Source of the DNA: Actimicrobium sp047621665 | GTDB lineage: Bacteria > Pseudomonadota > Gammaproteobacteria > Burkholderiales > Burkholderiaceae_D | Assembly: GCA_047621665.1 (NCBI GenBank) | Contig: JBLHMB010000063.1 | Location: forward strand, 1-19,799 | DNA: 19,799 bases | Direction of reading: 5' to 3' | Translations under genes and position numbers: made by a program | The notes under the pieces: model-generated | What the model saw: only the letters and a program-made list of their open reading frames with translations | What the model was told of the DNA's origin: nothing | The model's database searches: none | In this document: in pieces, positions 1 to 8,093 of the stretch | How positions within the stretch are numbered: the first letter of the stretch is position 1 | Layout: every line of letters starts with the position of its first letter

Positions 1-282
1 ATTGTCCTGATGTTGGGTTTGCTGCATGCGCACTACGCCAGTTATCCGGGTGTCGCTGGCGCTTTGCGCGGCATGGCCGCGGTGTCGGCTGGATTGATTG
101 CGGCGACTGGTCTCAAGCTGGCCGGTTTGCTGAAATTCCATCCGCTGGGTTTGCCCTTGAGTCTGTTCTTTTGTGTGCTCGGTTTCGTCCTGATCGCACT
201 ACTACACGTGCCGCTGCTTCATGTGCTGCCCGGACTGGGCGGCATTGCGTGTGGCCTGACTTACCGGCAGCTGGCGCGATGA
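1..282 (+). CDS. Chromate transporter family protein, C-terminal part (5' truncated by window)
   Basis: The reading frame is open from the first base and ends at TGA 280-282, so the true start lies upstream; the first in-window ATG at 10 is internal. About 93 residues are visible, almost entirely hydrophobic, with helices around the first 30, middle 30 and last 30 residues. The ending, with a Leu/Pro/Gly-rich last helix and a short polar tail, fits the C-terminus of a half-size CHR (ChrA-like) inner-membrane protein. The main support is context: the next gene overlaps by 4 nt (ATGA) and is a recognisable CHR half-protein, and paired half-size CHR genes are a known arrangement. Proven members export chromate; many others are untested. 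The family call from this fragment alone would be weak. Confidence 0.7.
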   Translation: MVLMLGLLHAHYASYPGVAGALRGMAAVSAGLIAATGLKLAGLLKFHPLGLPLSLFFCVLGFVLIALLHVPLLHVLPGLGGIACGLTYRQLAR

Positions 283-863
283 CCGGAGCCTTGCCTATTG
301 TGCTGGATGCGCGTGACTGGATCAGTTTGTTCGCGCATTATCTGCTGCTGTCACTGATGTCGATTGGCGGTGCGATTTCGACCACTGCCGAAATGCACCG
401 GTATCTGGTCGAGCAACACCATTGGCTCACGCCGGTCCAGTTCAATGCCGCCATTGCAATCGCGCAGGCAGCGCCGGGACCGAATGTCTTGTTTGTGGCG
501 TTGATGGGATGGCAGGTCGGGCTCAATGCCGGCAGTACACTGGCCGCTTTCGGTGGTGTTGCCGTGACCATGACCGGCATCCTGTTGCCAAGTACAACCA
601 TCACCTATCTGGCAGCGCAATGGGGTCACCGCAACCGCCATTTGCCGGGAGTGCGGACCTTCAAGCAGGGCATGGCACCGATCGTGATTTCGCTGTTGCT
701 TTCCACCGGCTGGATACTGGCCGCCAGCAACGGCGCCAGCATGGCCAACTGGCCGCTGTGGTTACTCAGCGCGGCCAGCGGCGTGGTCATCTGGCGCACG
801 CGCTTGCATCTGCTGTGGTTGCTCGCCGCCGGCGCCTTGCTCGGCTGGTTCGGGTTGGTCTGA
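279..863 (+). CDS. Chromate transporter family protein (half-size CHR)
   Basis: A 194-residue inner-membrane protein. The start is ATG 279, overlapping the upstream stop by 4 nt, which is typical of coupled CHR pairs; an upstream in-frame ATG at 171 would only add shadow sequence from the other gene. Near the N-terminus the segment SIGGAISTTAEMHRYLVE and the following QAAPGPN loop match the conserved CHR features (a Gly-rich stretch, then a PGP motif in a loop after a polar Gln/Ala helix). About five to six hydrophobic helices follow. The two half-proteins probably assemble as an antiparallel heterodimer, as proposed for split CHR pairs. The physiological substrate cannot be read from sequence; chromate/sulfate is the family annotation. 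Confidence 0.85.
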   Translation: MTGALPIVLDARDWISLFAHYLLLSLMSIGGAISTTAEMHRYLVEQHHWLTPVQFNAAIAIAQAAPGPNVLFVALMGWQVGLNAGSTLAAFGGVAVTMTGILLPSTTITYLAAQWGHRNRHLPGVRTFKQGMAPIVISLLLSTGWILAASNGASMANWPLWLLSAASGVVIWRTRLHLLWLLAAGALLGWFGLV

Positions 864-877
864 TGCCCGCTTAATCA

Positions 878-1915
878 TTATGGTTTGGCCGTGAGCCGGT
901 CGACCATCGCCTTGATAGCAGCCACCTGGACACCGGCTTTTGTTGCATAGGCCGGACCGGTGTAGCCGACCCAGTCCCAGCAGCCTTTCGGGTTATAGGG
1001 AGTCGTCGAGGCATTGACCTGCGGGTAGAGAATCAGGAAGCGGTTGCTGTCTGCCCAGTTGTTGTAACCGGTGTCGGTATAGAAATCGTTACCCACTACC
1101 GCGACTGATTGCTCGCAGCCGTGCAGTGCGATATGTACCTTGCAGGTACTGCTGTCGACGGCACACGACTTCGGCACATACACGTAACCGTCTTCGGCCA
1201 TGCTGCTGCCGGCACTGGCAAATTCGCGCTGGCTGAACGTCATGATCTGGCCTGTCGGTGTGGTTGCCGGCGCATTGAGCGGACCATAAATATGCGCCAG
1301 CAGATCGCCGGCCTGGTCATAACCGCGGCCCTTGATGCTGCAATGGCTGATATAGGGTGCGGCATTGGCCGCGCAGGCATTGCCATATTTTGGCGTGATG
1401 AGTGCGTGACCGGACGGCATCTTGTTGACGTACTTGATTTGCTGCACTGGTACGCCTGCGAGTTTGAAAAAATCGACCGTCGCATCGACCGCCTGCTGAT
1501 ACACCACCGTGTCGTTGGTGCCGCTGTAGACATAAATGCGGTCATCCTGCAATCCGGCCAGCGGATCAATCTGACCGCTGGCGGCAAACTCTTGCGCGGC
1601 CGCCAGCGTCAGAGCCGGGTTGGGTGGCATGAATGGCACCATGCCCATACAGATGGCTGCGGCTGAATAGCCCAGTGTGCCAGCGCAATAGTAAGGGCCA
1701 CCGGCCACAACGCCTGCGCCCTTGATCGAATTCGAAAAAGCAACCTGGTATTGGACCGCCATGAACGCGCCCGACGACAGGCCGGATATCGACGTTTGCG
1801 TCACATCGGCCTTGAAAGCGGGCAGGGCCGGGCTGGCTTGCGCCGCGCCGCTGCTCAGTACGAGGCTAGCAAGGGTGGTCGCAAACAAGAAACGGGGTGA
1901 AGGCTGGCGTCGCAT
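878..1915 (-). CDS. Exported PHB depolymerase family esterase
   Basis: This 345-residue protein has a classical signal peptide: Arg-rich start, hydrophobic stretch about residues 8-24, and an AQA cleavage site near 27. The catalytic alpha/beta-hydrolase part follows. The lipase box is GLSSG at 45-49 (nucleophile Ser47), the acid is probably Asp135 in SGTNDTVV, and the base is probably His170 in PSGHAL. HGC at 265-267 matches the conserved His-Gly-Cys segment of poly(3-hydroxybutyrate) depolymerases. Paired Cys residues suggest disulfides and a periplasmic or secreted location. I see no separate linker or substrate-binding domain after the catalytic region, so it may act on short-chain or amorphous polyester rather than crystalline granules. 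It converges on the chromate genes with 14 nt between stops. Confidence 0.86.
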   Translation of the reverse strand: MRRQPSPRFLFATTLASLVLSSGAAQASPALPAFKADVTQTSISGLSSGAFMAVQYQVAFSNSIKGAGVVAGGPYYCAGTLGYSAAAICMGMVPFMPPNPALTLAAAQEFAASGQIDPLAGLQDDRIYVYSGTNDTVVYQQAVDATVDFFKLAGVPVQQIKYVNKMPSGHALITPKYGNACAANAAPYISHCSIKGRGYDQAGDLLAHIYGPLNAPATTPTGQIMTFSQREFASAGSSMAEDGYVYVPKSCAVDSSTCKVHIALHGCEQSVAVVGNDFYTDTGYNNWADSNRFLILYPQVNASTTPYNPKGCWDWVGYTGPAYATKAGVQVAAIKAMVDRLTAKP

Positions 1916-1938
1916 CGCAGGTCCTTAGTCAGGAGTTG

Positions 1939-1950
1939 GCAGGCGCCTGC
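1939..1950. repeat. 12-bp perfect palindrome upstream of the esterase gene
   Basis: GCAGGCGCCTGC is self-complementary over all 12 bases and lies 24 nt upstream of the esterase start, in the 97-nt gap before the efflux-operon lipoprotein gene. A weaker TTTGA-N6-TCAAA inverted repeat lies at 1978-1993, and its minus-strand reading contains a TTGACT that could serve as a -35 element, but no convincing -10 follows at normal spacing. The palindrome could be an operator or an mRNA leader hairpin; nothing visible decides. Confidence 0.4.
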
Positions 1951-2012
1951 AGTACACCGTATCCGGACCATTGTGTTTTTGATTTTAGTCAAATCGCGTC
2001 ACGGTACGGCGC

Positions 2013-3437
2013 CTATTTCCAGCCGCCACCGAGTGCCAGAAACAGAGTCACCTGATCCGTCGACAACAGGGCATCCGAACTGGCCAACTGGCTTTCGGCA
2101 CCGGCCAGCGTACGCTCTGCATCGAGTGTCGTCAGGAAGTCGGTGCGGCCATCACGAAACAGCGTGGCCGCTTGTTCCGAGGCGCGCCCGCTCTGGTCGC
2201 GCGCATCGTGCAACGCGGCGTTCCGATCAAGCTCACGCGCATAGACCGTCAACGCGCTTTCGACTTCGCGCAAGGCATTGAGCACGACGCCATCGAAGCG
2301 CGCCAGCGCAGCGCGATTGCCGGCTTCGGCCTGCGCGATGCGACTGCGCGCCGATCCGGTGGCGGGCAGCGTCCATGAAATCAGCGGCCCCAGACTCCAG
2401 TGCAGTGAGCTGGCCGTGCCGAACTGTCCCAGGCTACCGCTGCTGCCGCCCGCCAGGCCGAGCACAATATCGGGATACAGCGCGGCCGTCGCCACGCCGA
2501 TGCGCGCACTGGTGGCGGCAAGATTACGTTCGGCCTGACGGATATCGGGACGGCGGCGCAGCAGGGCGGCACCGTCGCCGACCGGGATGGCTTGCTGCAG
2601 GCGCGGTGGCGCGCTGCACGCATCGATGCGCGCTGACAGCGTGCCGGGTAAGTCGCCAGTCAGCACTGCGAGGCGAAATTGCGCGGTACGGTGCCGGGCT
2701 AGCAGTGGCGGTACGGCGGCGCGCAACTGATCGAGCTGGCCGCGCGCGCGGCTGTCGTCGAGCGCATTGCCGCGTCCGGCAGCAAAACGCCGGTCGGTCA
2801 ATTGCACGAATTGTTGCTGCAACTGGACCGAGTGGCGCGCCACCAGAATTTGCTGGCCGGCAGCGCAGGCATCGACATAGGCGCGGGCGGTTTCGGCGGC
2901 AACCGTCACGCGGGCCAGATCCAGTGCAGCCCGCGCGGCGGCGCTGTCGGCATCGGCAGCTTCGATGCTGCGCGAGAGTTTGCCGGACAGGTCGAGCTGG
3001 TACGACACTGCCACGCCGGACTCTTGCGACCAGCCAGCCGGCAGGGGGGCATCCAGTCCGAGTGCCGCCGCCGATGGCCGTCCGTAGGCCGGTACCGCAT
3101 GCACCGAAACATCAGGCCGACCCAATTGCGCGGCCTCGACCTGCAGTGCTTGCAGACGCGCGAGATTGGCCGCGGCAATCCGCAAATCGGTATTGGCAGC
3201 GAAGGCGCGCGCAATCAGCCCGTCGAGTGTCGGGTCCTGATACAGCCGCCACCATTGTGGCGGTAACGAACGGGCGTCGAAAGCGGCTTCGGCCGCGCTG
3301 GCAAAGGCAGCCGATGCCGCCGGTTTGAGCACTATCGCTTGGGGTGGTACGCGGTAATCGGGACCGACGACGGTGCCGCAACCGGCCAGCGTGATCAGTC
3401 CTGCGACCAGTAACGCAGAACACATGCCGGGCCTCAT
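2013..3437 (-). CDS. Outer-membrane efflux lipoprotein, NodT/OEP family
   Basis: A 474-residue TolC-like channel subunit and the last gene of the pump operon. The signal peptide ends in a lipobox LAGC with the lipidated Cys at residue 20, followed by GTVVGPDYRVPPQ, a typical start for NodT-family lipoproteins (GPDY then Pro-rich). Two outer-membrane efflux (OEP) repeats follow at about 60-260 and 270-470, rich in Ala/Leu/Gln/Arg heptads, with recognisable RRPDIRQAERNLAATSARIGVATAALYP in the second. ATG 3437 overlaps the stop of the adaptor gene by 4 nt, so translation is coupled. It should form the outer-membrane exit duct for the FUSC/HlyD complex encoded upstream. Confidence 0.93.
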   Translation of the reverse strand: MRPGMCSALLVAGLITLAGCGTVVGPDYRVPPQAIVLKPAASAAFASAAEAAFDARSLPPQWWRLYQDPTLDGLIARAFAANTDLRIAAANLARLQALQVEAAQLGRPDVSVHAVPAYGRPSAAALGLDAPLPAGWSQESGVAVSYQLDLSGKLSRSIEAADADSAAARAALDLARVTVAAETARAYVDACAAGQQILVARHSVQLQQQFVQLTDRRFAAGRGNALDDSRARGQLDQLRAAVPPLLARHRTAQFRLAVLTGDLPGTLSARIDACSAPPRLQQAIPVGDGAALLRRRPDIRQAERNLAATSARIGVATAALYPDIVLGLAGGSSGSLGQFGTASSLHWSLGPLISWTLPATGSARSRIAQAEAGNRAALARFDGVVLNALREVESALTVYARELDRNAALHDARDQSGRASEQAATLFRDGRTDFLTTLDAERTLAGAESQLASSDALLSTDQVTLFLALGGGWK

Positions 3438-4321
3438 TGCACGATGGCCGGTTGCTGATGGACCGCAATGGTGACGGTCTGACCGGCCACCAGCCGTACG
3501 CCATCGGGCACCTTGTCGAGGGCGATGCGCACCGGGATGCGCTGGGCCAGTCTGACCCAGTTAAAGGTCGGATTGACGTTGGGCAGCAGGTTGCTGGCGG
3601 TGCTGCGGTCACGGTCGGCGATGCCGCCGGAAAAACTGTCGACATGGCCGTCGAGACTACGCCGCTCGCCCATCAGCGACAGGGAGACCGGATCGCCGAC
3701 GTGAATCCCCGGCAGCTTGTTTTCTTCGAAGTAGCCTTCGGCATAAAACGAATCGAGGTCAATGAGTGCCATCACCGGGTGGCCGGCAGTGACATAGGTG
3801 CCCGCCCGCAGATCCAGATTGGTGGTCACTCCATTGACCGCAGAGACCACCCGGGTGCGCGCCAGATTGAGCTTCGCCATGTCACGCCCGATGGCGGCTT
3901 CGGTCAGCAGTGCGCGGGCTTGGGCTACTTTTGATTGACCCTGTTCGCGCGCTTCCTGCGCGACCAGATCGCCCAGGCCGGTATTGCGGCGCGCTTCTTT
4001 TTCGGCTTGCGTGAGCAGTACCTGCTGCGCCTGCAGCACGGCATCGGCCTGACGCAACGCCAGCGCGAAGCGGGCCCGGTCGATCTCGAACAGCACCTGG
4101 CCAACTACCACATGCTGGTTGTCATGCACCTGCACCGCGGTGATCTGACCGGTCACGTCGGGCGCGACCTGCACCACGCCGGCCTTGATGCGGCCGTCGC
4201 GGGTCCAAGGGGCGACTTCGTAGTGCTGCCATAAATGCCAGCCGGCGAACAGGGCGACTGCAACGGTGGCGATGGTGAGGGCGAACCGGCCTAAGGCCGG
4301 CAAGGTAAGGTCGAAGGGCAT
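3434..4321 (-). CDS. HlyD-family periplasmic adaptor of a FUSC-type efflux pump
   Basis: The start is ATG 4321, giving 295 residues; the open frame extends further upstream, but that extension is shadow sequence of the DUF1656 gene, whose stop lies 1 nt before this start. One N-terminal membrane anchor is at about 10-29, followed by the motif YEVAPWTRDGRIKA typical of AaeA/EmrA-like adaptors. A split lipoyl-type domain follows (VVQVAPDVTGQITAV and LRAGTYVTAG), with a coiled-coil hairpin rich in Ala/Gln/Glu/Arg at about 85-150 and a beta-barrel. It bridges the FUSC inner-membrane protein and the NodT lipoprotein. The closest functional model is AaeA of the E. coli p-hydroxybenzoate pump, or the equivalent fusaric-acid-resistance subunit. 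The actual substrate is not known. Confidence 0.92.
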   Translation of the reverse strand: MPFDLTLPALGRFALTIATVAVALFAGWHLWQHYEVAPWTRDGRIKAGVVQVAPDVTGQITAVQVHDNQHVVVGQVLFEIDRARFALALRQADAVLQAQQVLLTQAEKEARRNTGLGDLVAQEAREQGQSKVAQARALLTEAAIGRDMAKLNLARTRVVSAVNGVTTNLDLRAGTYVTAGHPVMALIDLDSFYAEGYFEENKLPGIHVGDPVSLSLMGERRSLDGHVDSFSGGIADRDRSTASNLLPNVNPTFNWVRLAQRIPVRIALDKVPDGVRLVAGQTVTIAVHQQPAIVQ

Positions 4322-4322
4322 G

Positions 4323-4532
4323 TCAGTAGGCCTGATGAGGCAAGAGAAAAGTGAAACCACCCAGCAGGATGATGAACAGGGCAAAGTCGAACAGGGCCGG
4401 ATGCCAGACCAGCCGGTATAGGCCGATGCGCGCGAGTACGTAGCTGATGAGGCGCGAGCAGGCCAGCGCCAGCAGGGACAGCAGCAGTAGCCACGGAATA
4501 TAGAGACCGTAAAAACTGAATTCACCGGTCAT
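4323..4532 (-). CDS. DUF1656 small inner-membrane protein (AaeX-like)
   Basis: This 69-residue protein has two hydrophobic helices, about 11-31 and 45-64, separated by a short Arg/Tyr loop. The start MTGEFSFYGLYIPWLL and the WHPALFDFALFIILL segment fit the DUF1656/AaeX family, which is almost always encoded between a FUSC protein and its HlyD adaptor, as here. Its ATG overlaps the FUSC stop by 4 nt and its stop is 1 nt before the adaptor start. It is probably an accessory subunit or assembly factor of the pump; its biochemical role is not established in the family. Confidence 0.92.
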   Translation of the reverse strand: MTGEFSFYGLYIPWLLLLSLLALACSRLISYVLARIGLYRLVWHPALFDFALFIILLGGFTFLLPHQAY

Positions 4533-6553
4533 CGGGAATGCTCTGTAGCGGTGCCGGGCGCAAAGTAGGGCGGTGCGGCCGGAAACAGGTTGCGGCGGAT
4601 ACCGGTCAGTGCGGCACTGGCGTCGGTCAGGCGTGCTGCACAGAGCGCGCGAATCAGCGTATCGACGGCGTCGAGCAAGCCGGAAGCCGGTGTGCCGGCT
4701 GGTTGGCGGTAGTACTGCGCGAGTTGTTGCAGTAGTGGCTGCAAGGGCAAACCGGCCTGTTCCAGCCCGGCTTGCAGCGCGCGCAATTGCGCTATCCCGA
4801 GACCGATGCGCAAATCGATCAGCGCGTCGTTGCCACTGGTATCGTGTTCCGGTCCCGCTGTGGCCAGCCGCAACGTCAGCAGCGCGATGCGGTCCAGCAT
4901 GCGCCCCGACACGTCGGTCAGCGCTGGCGCACGGCGCGCGGTACCAATGCTGACCAGCTCGTTGCGGCCGGCCCGTAGCAGGCGGTGCGCCACCCAGCGC
5001 GTGCTGACCGAGCGCAGTAAGCGCGTAAAAAAAACCGCCGCGGCCAGGCCGGTCAGTTGCGCCAGCATGCCATTCGTGAATGACAGCATGTTGGCACTGC
5101 CGGTGTCCTGCAAGCTCAGCATGCCAGCTACGCCGAACAGCACGGCGATCGCCTGCAGAGCGGTGGCCGGACGGCCGGCGAACACGCCCAGCAGCAGAAA
5201 GATCGGGGCCGACACCAGCATCAGCAACGCAAAATCATGCACCGATGGAATCACCACCAGCAAATAAAAAGCCGAGATCGGGATCGACAGCAGCGTGAAA
5301 TTGAGGAAGGTACGGATACCCGGCACCGGATCATCCTGAGTCGCAAAGAAGCAGCAAAATACCGCTGCCATCGTCGGTGCTCCGGCACCCGCGGGCCAGC
5401 CGGTGACGATCCAGAATGCGCAACAGACCATGATGGCGATGAATGCGGCGAAGGCCGAACGCAAGGCCAGGCCGTGATCGAGGTGGAGTGCGCCAGCGGC
5501 CCGACTGTTTTGCCGCAGCGACGGAATCGGTCCGCGACCTTCCAGCACCGCGTCGATCTGGCGGCGCAAGACCATGCAGGTTTCTGTTGCAGCCACGAGT
5601 GCCTGCAGACGGATGGCCAGATTCACTTGCAGTAGCGTGCTCCAATTGGTCGCGCTGCCGATGGCGGGAGTGATACGGTTGATCGCAGCGCACAACCGGA
5701 CCGGATGATCTGGTGACGGTGACTGCGTCTCGCACCACTGCGCGATGTCGGCCAGCAGCGCCTGCCAGTCGATGTTCAGGCTGGCCGGATCGTGCCGGCG
5801 CAGCGTGTCGAGCCGATCTTCGATGGCCGACAACAGCGGCACCATCAGTGCCAGTTGGTCGTGCAGCGCTTGCATCGAACCGGACATCCAGCGCAGATGC
5901 GAGGTATCGAATAGTAGATGCGTCGACATCACGCGCAGTTCGGTGATGTCGCCTGCCAGACTCCAGCGCGCCTGTTTGCCGGGTTTTTCCGGAGCCGCAG
6001 TGAGGGCTTCACGAATCCACTGGCGCGCGTCGTTGATGGCGTGGTCGACGCGTCCGAGCAACACCGGGCCCACGCTTTGCGGAAAGACCAGCGAGTGAAC
6101 CAGCGTCGCGCAGGCAATGCCGAGCGTGATTTCTTCGACCCGCGCCAGCGCCACCTCAAACACTGTCGATGGATCGGCCACTACCGGGAAGGCGATCAGG
6201 CCGGCCGTGTAACCGGCCAGCATGAAGACATACGAGCGCGGCGTGCGGTCCAGCAGCGACAGGTACAGGCAGGCACCGACCCAGCCAGCCAGCGCCAGCG
6301 ACAGCAATTCCGGCGAGTTGCCCAGTTGCGGCACCAGCAGCACGGTGACGCTTGATCCGAGCAGCGTACCGGCAAAGCGGTACAGCGCTTTCGAACGTAC
6401 CAGTCCGGATAACGGATTGGCCACCACGTAGGCGGTCAGCATGGCCCAGAACGGGCGCGGCAAGCCGATCCGGAACGCCAGGTACAGGGCCAGCATGGCC
6501 GCACCAAAGCATTTGAACGAATACAGGATTTCGCTACGGTTGGGAGCGATCAC
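4529..6553 (-). CDS. FUSC-family inner-membrane efflux protein (fusaric acid/aromatic acid type)
   Basis: A 674-residue protein with the family architecture: an N-terminal membrane block of about six helices (residues 10-165), a cytoplasmic domain of about 190 residues, a second membrane block (about 360-520), then a second soluble domain. The opening FKCFGAAMLALYLAFRIGLPRPFWAMLTAYVVANPLSG is diagnostic of the AaeB/FUSC family. The start codon is GTG at 6553-6551, and GTGA overlaps the stop of the MarR gene. It is the proton-driven transport subunit of a tripartite pump with the DUF1656, HlyD and NodT products downstream. Characterised relatives export p-hydroxybenzoate or fusaric acid; the substrate here is inferred only at the level of small aromatic acids. 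Confidence 0.93.
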   Translation of the reverse strand: MIAPNRSEILYSFKCFGAAMLALYLAFRIGLPRPFWAMLTAYVVANPLSGLVRSKALYRFAGTLLGSSVTVLLVPQLGNSPELLSLALAGWVGACLYLSLLDRTPRSYVFMLAGYTAGLIAFPVVADPSTVFEVALARVEEITLGIACATLVHSLVFPQSVGPVLLGRVDHAINDARQWIREALTAAPEKPGKQARWSLAGDITELRVMSTHLLFDTSHLRWMSGSMQALHDQLALMVPLLSAIEDRLDTLRRHDPASLNIDWQALLADIAQWCETQSPSPDHPVRLCAAINRITPAIGSATNWSTLLQVNLAIRLQALVAATETCMVLRRQIDAVLEGRGPIPSLRQNSRAAGALHLDHGLALRSAFAAFIAIMVCCAFWIVTGWPAGAGAPTMAAVFCCFFATQDDPVPGIRTFLNFTLLSIPISAFYLLVVIPSVHDFALLMLVSAPIFLLLGVFAGRPATALQAIAVLFGVAGMLSLQDTGSANMLSFTNGMLAQLTGLAAAVFFTRLLRSVSTRWVAHRLLRAGRNELVSIGTARRAPALTDVSGRMLDRIALLTLRLATAGPEHDTSGNDALIDLRIGLGIAQLRALQAGLEQAGLPLQPLLQQLAQYYRQPAGTPASGLLDAVDTLIRALCAARLTDASAALTGIRRNLFPAAPPYFAPGTATEHSR

Positions 6554-7020
6554 GCCGGCTTCGCATCGTGCTCGGTGGAATCCAATGCGGTGATGGCCTC
6601 ATCGAGCGCGCTCAGCACGTTGGTGCAGGCGATGATGTCGGTTTTGTCGATGCCAGCGAACAGGCTGGCACGAAACGGTCTGAGCGCCGCTTCCAGTCGC
6701 TCTGCGCGGTCGCGGCCGTTCGGTGTCAGGTGCAAGGTCTTGGCGCGGCGATCACTGGCATCGTCGCGCCGCTCGACCAGTCCGGCCTGTATCAGCTGAT
6801 CCAGTACCCGTACCAGCGACGGCGGTTCCAGACCGAGCGCATCGGCGACTGCACCCGGACGTACGCCGTCACCCATGCGGCTGATCATGATCATCGGCCA
6901 GGCCGTCGCATGCGACAGGTCAAAATCGCCGGCCATCCGGTCGGCCGCTGCCTTGTAGGCACGTGCGACGTGCGTCAGGCGCATCGTCAGGGTCATCAGA
7001 GTCTGGTCGTGAAGTGTCAT
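6550..7020 (-). CDS. MarR-family transcriptional regulator of the efflux operon
   Basis: A 156-residue MarR protein. The winged helix-turn-helix spans about residues 35-105: recognition region VADALGLEPPSLVRVLDQLIQAGLVERR, and the wing with the family signature DASDRRAKTLHLTPNG (87-102). The flanking N- and C-terminal helices form the usual dimerisation region. It is the first gene of the pump operon and is coupled to the FUSC gene by a 4-nt overlap, so regulator and pump are co-transcribed. The two matching palindromes just upstream of its start are probable binding sites, giving ligand-relieved autorepression. The inducer is likely an aromatic acid, which is inference from family and context. 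Confidence 0.93.
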   Translation of the reverse strand: MTLHDQTLMTLTMRLTHVARAYKAAADRMAGDFDLSHATAWPMIMISRMGDGVRPGAVADALGLEPPSLVRVLDQLIQAGLVERRDDASDRRAKTLHLTPNGRDRAERLEAALRPFRASLFAGIDKTDIIACTNVLSALDEAITALDSTEHDAKPA

Positions 7021-7035
7021 TGCGGACAGTTTTAA

Positions 7036-7062
7036 TTAGGAGGCTAAAGGTTAGCATGCTAA
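7036..7062. promoter_or_regulatory. Tandem TTAG-N4-CTAA palindromes, probable MarR operators
   Basis: Two 12-bp dyads with the same half-sites lie side by side: TTAG-GAGG-CTAA at 7036-7047 and the fully palindromic TTAGCATGCTAA at 7051-7062, start-to-start 15 bp. An outer 9-bp inverted repeat (TTTAATTAG 7031-7039 with CTAATTAAA 7059-7067) spans both. A 10/12 match to the second site recurs at 7096-7107. On the minus strand a TATATT at 7071-7066 could be the -10 of the operon promoter, which would put both dyads in the early transcribed region where binding would block transcription. They lie 16-42 bp upstream of the MarR start codon. The -35 is not obvious. Confidence 0.7.
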
Positions 7063-7170
7063 TTAAATATACGTGCGGTAGACGTCACTTTCTGCTTTGC
7101 ATGCTACCGTGCAGTCACAATCGAACACGACGCGGCATTTCACCGTGCCTATCCACGAGGATTACCTGCC

Positions 7171-7884
7171 ATGAAAATTTCCCGAATTCCGTTATTGCTG
7201 GCGCTGTTGTCGCTGGTCCTGCTGGGTGCTTCCGGCCTTGGTGTCCAGCTTGGCTGGTGGGCCTTTCCGGTTGGATTCCAGATCTTGCGCTGGGTCGTCT
7301 ACTGCGGTCTCGCCGCGGTTGTCGTGTCACTCCTGTGCATGGCGGCACCGACCTTGCGCCGTGGCGCCTGGTCCATTCTGGTGCTGGGCTTGCTGGTCGG
7401 TGCCGGCGTCGCCTTCGTGCCATGGCGAATGGCGCAGCAGGCCCAGGCACTGCCGCGTATCCACGATATTTCCAGCGACCTGGACAATCCCCCCGTGTTT
7501 GTCGCGATCCTGCCGCTACGTGCTGATGCGGCCAATCCGGCGGCGTACGGCGGACCTGAGATTGCAGCAGAACAGCGACTTGGTTATCCGGATATCGTCC
7601 CTCTGAAACTGGCCATGTCGACAGCGAGCGCCTACGCCAAGGCCTTGTCGGTCGTGAAGGAAAAAGGATGGAAAATTGTCGCAGATGACCCGGCCGACGG
7701 CCGCATTGAAGCGACCGCGACGACCCGCTGGTTTGGCTTCAAGGATGATGTTATCGTTCGGGTTCTACCTGCTGCGGGCGGCAGTCGACTCGACATGCGT
7801 TCGGTATCCCGGGTTGGCAAGAGCGATGTCGGTGCCAATGCCAAGCGAATACGTGATTTTTTTGCGGCAATTACCGCGTCATAG
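7171..7884 (+). CDS. DUF1499 family membrane protein
   Basis: A 237-residue protein with three predicted membrane helices at about 5-27, 37-58 and 66-85, then a soluble domain. The soluble part carries the DUF1499 hallmarks: IHDISSDLDNPPVF at about 97-110, a GYPDI segment, AYAKALSVVKEKGWKIV, IEATATTRWFGFKDDVIVRV, and the closing SRLDMRSVSRVGKSDVGANAKRIRDFF. A GAGG ribosome-binding site lies 10 nt before ATG 7171. It is divergent from the MarR operon, so the operator region could also influence it. No biochemical function is established for the family. Confidence 0.88.
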   Translation: MKISRIPLLLALLSLVLLGASGLGVQLGWWAFPVGFQILRWVVYCGLAAVVVSLLCMAAPTLRRGAWSILVLGLLVGAGVAFVPWRMAQQAQALPRIHDISSDLDNPPVFVAILPLRADAANPAAYGGPEIAAEQRLGYPDIVPLKLAMSTASAYAKALSVVKEKGWKIVADDPADGRIEATATTRWFGFKDDVIVRVLPAAGGSRLDMRSVSRVGKSDVGANAKRIRDFFAAITAS

Positions 7885-8093
7885 CAATGGATCCCATGTG
7901 CTGGTAACCGGTAGTTTCGATTTCTGTCGCAACGCATGAACACCCAAGAAAAATCTGTTTGATCGATTAAGTTCCCAAAAAATCAAGATAGGCGTGTGAG
8001 CAAACGCAAATCTGTGGTTAAAAACTCTCCTAAATTAAAGATGCGGTGCAGGTCGCTGCCCGTCATTTTTAACGACTAGAAGGGGAGAGTTTC

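Noticed and set aside
171..278. Upstream start at 171 for the second chromate-transporter gene
   Set aside because: The added residues are Arg/Ala/Thr-rich shadow of the first gene; ATG 279 gives the normal coupled arrangement.
2375..3328. Long plus-strand open frame opposite the outer-membrane lipoprotein gene
   Set aside because: It is antisense to a clear OEP-family gene and its product is Arg/Ala-rich low-complexity sequence, typical of high-GC shadow frames.
4322..4525. Longer version of the HlyD adaptor starting at 4525
   Set aside because: The extra 68 residues are Cys/Trp/Ser-rich shadow sequence of the DUF1656 gene; the conserved adaptor N-terminus begins at ATG 4321.
7056..7526. 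Plus-strand frame from an ATG inside the MarR operator, preceded by a GGAGG-like sequence
   Set aside because: It runs into the DUF1499 gene in another frame, its product is Cys/Arg/Pro-rich with no domain, and the purine stretch is explained by the operator dyad.
7959..7990. TTGATC as a -35 element upstream of the deacetylase-like gene
   Set aside because: No acceptable -10 hexamer follows at 16-18 bp, so I did not call a promoter.
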